Made by a program: the position numbers and the translations under genes
The notes under the pieces: model-generated
What the model saw: only the letters and a program-made list of their open reading frames with translations
Databases searched by the model: none
What the model was told of the DNA's origin: nothing
Assembly: GCF_002902905.1 (NCBI RefSeq)
Contig: NZ_CP026124.1
Coordinates: 5,704,001-5,768,000, forward strand
Origin: Achromobacter sp. AONIH1
Lineage (GTDB): Bacteria > Pseudomonadota > Gammaproteobacteria > Burkholderiales > Burkholderiaceae_B
DNA: 64,000 bases
Direction of reading: 5' to 3'
Part shown: positions 60,036 to 64,000 of the stretch, piece by piece
How the letters are laid out: the number at the start of each line of letters is the position of its first letter
Numbering within the stretch: position 1 is the stretch's first letter

Positions 60036-61004
60036 ATGAGAACACTCGCCGTATTCGCCGCTGCCGCCCTGGCGCTGGGACTGGCGGCCGGCCCCTCGCA
60101 GGCGGCCGACGCCTGGCCAGGCAAGCCCGTGCGCATGGTCGTGCCCTTCCCGCCCGGCGGCGCCACCGACGCCGCCGCGCGCATCTACGCCCAGCACCTG
60201 GGCGACTATCTGGGCCAGAGCGTGGTGGTCGAGAACAAGGCCGGCGCCGGCGGCGAGATCGGCGCGGAGTACGTGGCCAAGTCGGCTCCCGACGGCTACA
60301 CGCTGCTGATGGGCGCGGTGGGCAGCCATGCGATCCACGCCGCCATGCCCGACAAGCCCGGCTATGACTTCGGCACGGCCTTCGTCGGCGTGTCGATGGC
60401 GACCAGCATGCCCATGGCGCTGGCGGTCAACAGCAAGGTGCCGGCGCGCAACGTGCAGGAGCTGATCGCGCTGGCCAAGGCCAAGCCTGGGTCCATCACC
60501 TACGGCTCGGCCGGGCCGGGCACCTCGCAGCACATGGCCGGCGAACTGTTCCAGGTGGTCACCGGCACGCGGTTGATGCACGTGCCGTACCGCGGCAGCG
60601 GGCCGGCCATCACGGACCTGCTGGGCGGCCAGATCGACATGGTCATCGAGACCCTGCCCGCGCTGCTGCCGCAGGCCGCCAGCGGCAAGATCCGGCTGCT
60701 GGCCGTGACCACGCCCACGCGCGCCGCCGCATTGCCCGAGCTGCCCACGCTGATCGAACAGGGCGTGAAGGACTACTCGGTGGCCACCACCTATGCCCTG
60801 CTGGCGCCGGCTGGCACGCCGGCCGCCATCGTGGACAAGCTCTCGGCCGGCATGCAAAAGGCCGCCGCGATGGAATCCGTGAAGCAGGCGGCGCAGAAGC
60901 TCGGCGCCGACGCCGTCGCCACGTCGCCGGCCGACACCCGCCGCATGTTGCAGCAGGAGACTGCCCGCTGGGCCGAGGTCGTGCGCCTGTCGGCGGCCAA
61001 ATGA
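60036..61004 (+). CDS. Tripartite tricarboxylate transporter (Bug family) solute-binding protein
   Basis: A 322-residue periplasmic protein. A signal peptide (VFAAAALALGLAAGPSQA) precedes VRMVVPFPPGGATDAAARIY and VVVENKAGAGGEIGAEYVAK, with HVPYRGSGPAITDLLGGQID later. The start at 60036 has AAGGAG six bases upstream. It is divergent from the CaiB operon and coupled by ATGA to the FAD-enzyme gene. It probably captures the acid that the neighbouring CoA enzymes degrade (inference). Confidence 0.92.
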   Translation: MRTLAVFAAAALALGLAAGPSQAADAWPGKPVRMVVPFPPGGATDAAARIYAQHLGDYLGQSVVVENKAGAGGEIGAEYVAKSAPDGYTLLMGAVGSHAIHAAMPDKPGYDFGTAFVGVSMATSMPMALAVNSKVPARNVQELIALAKAKPGSITYGSAGPGTSQHMAGELFQVVTGTRLMHVPYRGSGPAITDLLGGQIDMVIETLPALLPQAASGKIRLLAVTTPTRAAALPELPTLIEQGVKDYSVATTYALLAPAGTPAAIVDKLSAGMQKAAAMESVKQAAQKLGADAVATSPADTRRMLQQETARWAEVVRLSAAK

Positions 61005-62659
61005 CGGCCGCCCCCGACACGCATGACGCACAGGCCGTCGACCTGGCCATCATCGGCGGTGGATCGGTCGGCGTCAGCCTGCTGCTCCAGTTCCTGCTGT
61101 CGCTGCCCGCCGGCGGCGGCCGGCCGCTCAGCTTGCGGCTGTACGAACCGCAGGAGTGCCCCGGGCCGGGCGGCGCCTACCAGGACGACCTGCGCAGCAA
61201 CCTGCTCAATATCCCGGCCGGCAATATGTCGGCGCTGGCCGACGAGCGCCTGGACTTCGTGGGCTGGCTGCGGCGCCAGGATCCCGCCTGGCTGGCCGGC
61301 CACGGGGTGGAAGGCGCGATCGATCCGGGCGATTTCCTGCCCCGGCCGCTGTTCGGCGCCTACATGGCCGACGCCTACGAGCGGGCGCGCGCGCTGGCGC
61401 CAAGCCGGGGCGTGACGCTGGAACACGTGCGCGCGCGCGTCGCCGGCGTCACGCCGCTGGCCAATGGACGCGTGCGGGTGTTGGCGGAATCGGGGCAGCC
61501 CTGTGTGGCGCGCCGCGTGGCGTTGTGCAACGGCAACCTGCCCTCGCGCGCCTTCCCGGCGCTGGCAGCCGCGCCCGGCTACTTCAACAGCCCCTATCCG
61601 GTCAGCGAGCTGGCGGCCGGCATCGCCGCCGACGCCACGGTCTGCGTGATCGGCACCAGCCTGAGCGCGGTCGACGCCGTGGTCGCGCTGCAGCAGGCCG
61701 GGCATCGCGGTCCGCTCATCTGCGTGTCGCGCAATGGCCGGCTGCCCTCGGTGCGCAGCCCGCATAACCGGCCGCCGCCGCGGGGCCTGACCGAACTGAG
61801 CCGCGATGGCGCGCAGGCGCTGGCGCACGCGCACGGCGGCGCGCTGACGCTGGAACGGATCGCCGCGGCGCTGGGCCGCGAAGTGCGGGCGCTGGGCGGC
61901 GCGGTCGACGCCGAGGACATCCTGGGCGTCGATGGCGACGCGCGGGCCGCGCTGGACGATGAAATCCGCCGTTCCGAACACGACGCGCGCCCATGGCAGG
62001 CGGTGGCCGCGGCGACCAACGCGGCCGTGGACCTGATCTGGCATCTGCTGCCGGACGCCGAGCGCGCGCGCTTCCAGTCGCAATGGCGCGCGCTGTGGAT
62101 GGCGCGCCGCGCCAACTTTCCGATGCGCAACGCGCGCAAGCTGCAGGCGTTGTTCCGCGCCGGCCAGCTCGAGGTGCTAAGCGGCTACGTCGACAGCCGC
62201 CATGACGCCGCCGGCGGCTTCGTGACCCGCCTGCGCACGCCGGCGGGCGAGCGCGAGCTGCGCAGCCGCTATCTGATCAACGCCACCAGTTTCTCTGTGG
62301 ACGCGGCTGGCGCCGCCGATCCCCTGGTGTCGGCGCTGCTGCGCGACGGCCACGGGCAGGCGCATCCGCATGGCGGGCTGGCGCTGGACTACGCCACCGG
62401 CAGCCTGCTGGACGCTGGCGGCGTCGTGCAACCCGCGATCACCGTGCTGGGCAGCCTGGCCGGCGGCACCTACTTCTGGACCACGTCCATGGACGTGAAC
62501 GCCCGCCTGGCGCGGGACCAGGCGCGGCGCATCGCCGCCGCGCTGGCGGACGCGGGCGCTACTGTCCCAGGAAGCCGCCGCGATACCCCATGCCCTGGGA
62601 TATCGCCTGCGCACAGGCCGCCACGTCCGGCGCCAGCTGCTTCATCCGGGCCGCGCTGA
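61001..62659 (+). CDS. FAD/NAD(P)-binding protein (NAD_binding_9 type)
   Basis: A 552-residue flavoprotein-like protein. The dinucleotide-binding motif is LAIIGGGSVGVSLLLQFL near residue 16, followed by RSNLLNIPAGNMSALADER. A second Rossmann segment is VCVIGTSLSAVDAVVALQQA, and the C-terminal ATSFSVDAAG and LGSLAGGTYFWTTSMDVNAR are typical. The reaction is unknown. It is translationally coupled to the Bug gene. Its last 101 bases overlap the convergent IclR gene; the tail coded there is Pro/Arg/Ala-rich and looks like readthrough rather than a conserved domain. Confidence 0.82.
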   Translation: MTAAPDTHDAQAVDLAIIGGGSVGVSLLLQFLLSLPAGGGRPLSLRLYEPQECPGPGGAYQDDLRSNLLNIPAGNMSALADERLDFVGWLRRQDPAWLAGHGVEGAIDPGDFLPRPLFGAYMADAYERARALAPSRGVTLEHVRARVAGVTPLANGRVRVLAESGQPCVARRVALCNGNLPSRAFPALAAAPGYFNSPYPVSELAAGIAADATVCVIGTSLSAVDAVVALQQAGHRGPLICVSRNGRLPSVRSPHNRPPPRGLTELSRDGAQALAHAHGGALTLERIAAALGREVRALGGAVDAEDILGVDGDARAALDDEIRRSEHDARPWQAVAAATNAAVDLIWHLLPDAERARFQSQWRALWMARRANFPMRNARKLQALFRAGQLEVLSGYVDSRHDAAGGFVTRLRTPAGERELRSRYLINATSFSVDAAGAADPLVSALLRDGHGQAHPHGGLALDYATGSLLDAGGVVQPAITVLGSLAGGTYFWTTSMDVNARLARDQARRIAAALADAGATVPGSRRDTPCPGISPAHRPPRPAPAASSGPR

Positions 62660-63323
62660 GGCGGTCCAGCGGCCCGGAGATGCCCACGGCCGCCACGGGC
62701 TGGTCCAGGCTGTTGAACAGCGCCACGGCCAGCCCGCCCACGCCTTCGCGCCATTCGCCGCGATTGATGGCGTAGCCGGCGCGCACCACCTTGCGCAGCT
62801 CGTCCTTGAGCAGCGGCATGGTGACGATGGTGGCCGGCGTGTGCCGCTGCAACTGGTCCGCATAGCGCTCGACATAGCCGTCGGACTGATAGGCCAGCAG
62901 CGCCTTGCCGGTGGCCACGGCATAGGCCGGCGCGCGTCCGCCGATCATGGAATAGGCGCGGATCGGCTGCGGACTGTCGATCTTGTCCACGTACACCACG
63001 TCAAAGCCGTCCAGCACCGACAGATGCACGGTTTCGCCGGTCTGGTCGGCCAGCGTGCGCATGTAGGGCGCGGCCAGCTTGCGCACGTCCAGCTGCGCCA
63101 GCTGCCGCGCGGCCAGCTCAAACAGCCGCACCGCGCCGCGATAGCCGCCGCCCTCGTCGTCCTTGATCACATAGCCGGCATGGATCAGCGTCTGCAGCGT
63201 GCGATGGGTATTGCTGCGGGTCAGTCCCACGCGGGCGGCCAGCGCATCGATGGTGCGCGGCGGATTGTCCACGTCGGTGACCGCCTCCAGCACCATCAGC
63301 CCCTTGAGCAGCGTCTTGTCCAT
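62559..63323 (-). CDS. IclR-family transcription regulator
   Basis: A 254-residue IclR protein. The N-terminal winged helix is IDALAARVGLTRSNTHRTLQ, then LIHAGYVIKDDEGGGYRGA. The ligand domain contains TGETVHLSVLDGFDVVYVDK, YAVATGKALLAYQSD, AGYAINRGEWREGVGGLAVA and VAAVGISGPLDRLSAARM. Its start is ten bases from a TCCTA-N5-TAGGA palindrome also found before the Bug gene, so autoregulation and control of the adjacent catabolic genes are inferred. The 3' end overlaps the FAD-enzyme gene on the other strand. Confidence 0.9.
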   Translation of the reverse strand: MDKTLLKGLMVLEAVTDVDNPPRTIDALAARVGLTRSNTHRTLQTLIHAGYVIKDDEGGGYRGAVRLFELAARQLAQLDVRKLAAPYMRTLADQTGETVHLSVLDGFDVVYVDKIDSPQPIRAYSMIGGRAPAYAVATGKALLAYQSDGYVERYADQLQRHTPATIVTMPLLKDELRKVVRAGYAINRGEWREGVGGLAVALFNSLDQPVAAVGISGPLDRLSAARMKQLAPDVAACAQAISQGMGYRGGFLGQ

Positions 63324-63333
63324 ATCGTCTATT

Positions 63334-63348
63334 TCCTAATATTTAGGA
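63334..63348. promoter_or_regulatory. Predicted IclR operator before the iclR-type gene
   Basis: Perfect palindromic arms TCCTA/TAGGA around ATATT, about ten bases upstream of the IclR start codon. It closely matches the site at 59967-59983. Confidence 0.6.
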
Positions 63349-63372
63349 CGAGACCATAGCATGAGACGTGGA

Positions 63373-63390
63373 GCGCGGACAGGTCCGCGC
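63373..63390 (-). terminator. Hairpin after the cupin gene
   Basis: GCGCGGAC/GTCCGCGC arms separated by two bases, 18 bases beyond the stop codon of the leftward cupin gene. It lacks a T-run, so termination is only suggested. Confidence 0.4.
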
Positions 63391-63408
63391 CCCCTGGGCC
63401 GGCGCCTG

Positions 63409-64000
63409 TCAGGCCGAGGCGGCCAGCCCGGCGCGCACCGCTAGCGAACGGTCCCAGAGATTGGGCAGGCTGGTCGAGGAATAGCCCGACACGAAAGGCT
63501 TGGCCATACCGGTGACCGGATCATAGACATGGCGCGACACCGCGCCGATATTGCCGCCATACAGGTGCACGCTGATCGATACGCGATCGGCATGCGCGTT
63601 GGACACCTGATGGATATCGCCTTCCTCGGGCGCCAGCCGCTCCACGTCGCCCGGCAGCAGGGTCGATGCCGCGCCCGCCAACCGCAGGCCGCCGTCCGCC
63701 TCGCGCACGTAGCGCTGGTTGATCTCCGAGCCGCGCAACATGCCCACGTAGCCCCAGACCTCGTGATCGTGCACCGGCGTGCTCTGGCCCGGCCCCCAGA
63801 CAAAGCTGACCATGGAGAAGCGCTCCAGCGGGTCGCAATGCAGCAGGTATTGCTGGTAATACTGCGGATGCGGCACGGTACAGGCCTCGGGCAGCCAGTC
63901 ATCGTGCCGCAGCAGCTCCGTGAACGCGGACTCCAGCGCCGGGCTCTGCGCCAGGCCCGCCGGGCCGGCCAGCCGCGTGGCGGTGGCGATGAAGCAACGA
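63409..64000 (-). CDS. Cysteine-dioxygenase-type cupin (5' end beyond window)
   Basis: About 197 codons are visible, entering from the right edge without a start. The cupin metal site is TPVHDHEVWGYVGMLRGSE, with the third ligand in EEGDIHQVSNAHADRVSISV. LHCDPLERFSMVSFVWGPGQ before it and SGYSSTSLPNLWDRS at the end fit the bacterial cysteine dioxygenase/3-mercaptopropionate dioxygenase family. These Fe(II) enzymes oxidise thiols to sulfinates. A GTG at 63876 could pose as a start, but the conserved frame continues upstream through WLPEACT. It runs in the same direction as the IclR gene, 85 bases upstream of it. Confidence 0.8.
   Translation of the reverse strand, partial: RCFIATATRLAGPAGLAQSPALESAFTELLRHDDWLPEACTVPHPQYYQQYLLHCDPLERFSMVSFVWGPGQSTPVHDHEVWGYVGMLRGSEINQRYVREADGGLRLAGAASTLLPGDVERLAPEEGDIHQVSNAHADRVSISVHLYGGNIGAVSRHVYDPVTGMAKPFVSGYSSTSLPNLWDRSLAVRAGLAASA

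Noticed and set aside
63409..63876. A complete 155-residue cupin starting at GTG 63876
   Set aside because: The conserved frame continues upstream to the window edge (WLPEACT and preceding residues), so the gene is truncated by the window and does not start there.
1..64000. tRNA, rRNA, CRISPR arrays, transposases, integrases or phage genes
   Set aside because: Looked for by eye on both strands; no cloverleaf-like tRNA ends, no regularly spaced identical repeats and no recombinase motifs were seen. A covariance-model scan would be more decisive.

Overview
The window is high-G+C DNA (not computed, but clearly well over 60%) with tightly packed, often overlapping genes. It looks like the chromosome of a betaproteobacterium of the Alcaligenaceae type (Bordetella/Achromobacter-like). 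Reasons: two tripartite-tricarboxylate (Bug) solute-binding proteins sit beside small acyl-CoA catabolic operons, the GabT/GabD pair is divergent from a MocR regulator, and a short GC-rich hairpin repeat recurs between genes. No rRNA, tRNA, CRISPR array, transposase or phage gene was seen. This taxonomic guess comes from gene content only.

Layout. 1-10 kb: housekeeping and amino-acid genes, namely a UvrD-like helicase (cut by the window edge), a DUF72 protein, a MocR regulator divergent from gabT-gabD, an inositol-monophosphatase-family enzyme, a sirtuin and a serine acetyltransferase. 10-30.5 kb: an exopolysaccharide locus of the colanic-acid/fucose type. It has a leftward arm (export lipoprotein, tyrosine autokinase, phosphomannomutase/phosphoglucomutase, pgi) and a rightward arm (WcaJ-like initiating transferase, GDP-mannose hydrolase, manC, VanZ-like protein, gmd, fcl, flippase, polymerase, four glycosyltransferases, WcaF-like acetyltransferase). 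Together these cover fructose-6-P to GDP-fucose, assembly on undecaprenyl phosphate, flipping, polymerisation and export. 30.5-34.4 kb: two tandem LuxR-type regulators whose receiver domains have lost the phosphorylatable aspartate, then a locally AT-rich patch and a gene joining a degenerate formyltransferase-like domain to a GINT1-like domain.

34.7-49.3 kb: a nearly complete fatty-acid beta-oxidation array on one strand. It runs TetR regulator, acyl-CoA dehydrogenase, thiolase, hydratase/dehydrogenase, FadL porin, a second dehydrogenase/hydratase with reversed domain order, a second thiolase, a thioesterase-like protein, a chalcone-isomerase-like protein and FadD. A palindrome resembling the PsrA box lies just before the TetR start. 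49.4-54.7 kb: a sulfatase with a Bug protein, a MarR regulator and an ABC exporter. 54.7-64 kb: a leftward acyl-CoA operon (CaiB-type CoA-transferase, atypical crotonase, IpdAB/GctAB-like two-subunit enzyme, acyl-CoA synthetase), a divergent Bug protein plus FAD enzyme, an IclR regulator and a cysteine-dioxygenase-like cupin cut by the window edge. A 15-bp palindrome is shared by the iclR leader and the divergent promoter region, which suggests one IclR regulon.

The most unusual items are the paired pseudo-receivers beside the polysaccharide locus, the five-copy three-hairpin repeat (one copy read through by the gmm reading frame), the hybrid GINT1-like protein in AT-rich DNA, and the IclR-linked acyl-CoA cluster whose crotonase and CoA-transferase-like subunits lack the canonical catalytic glutamates.
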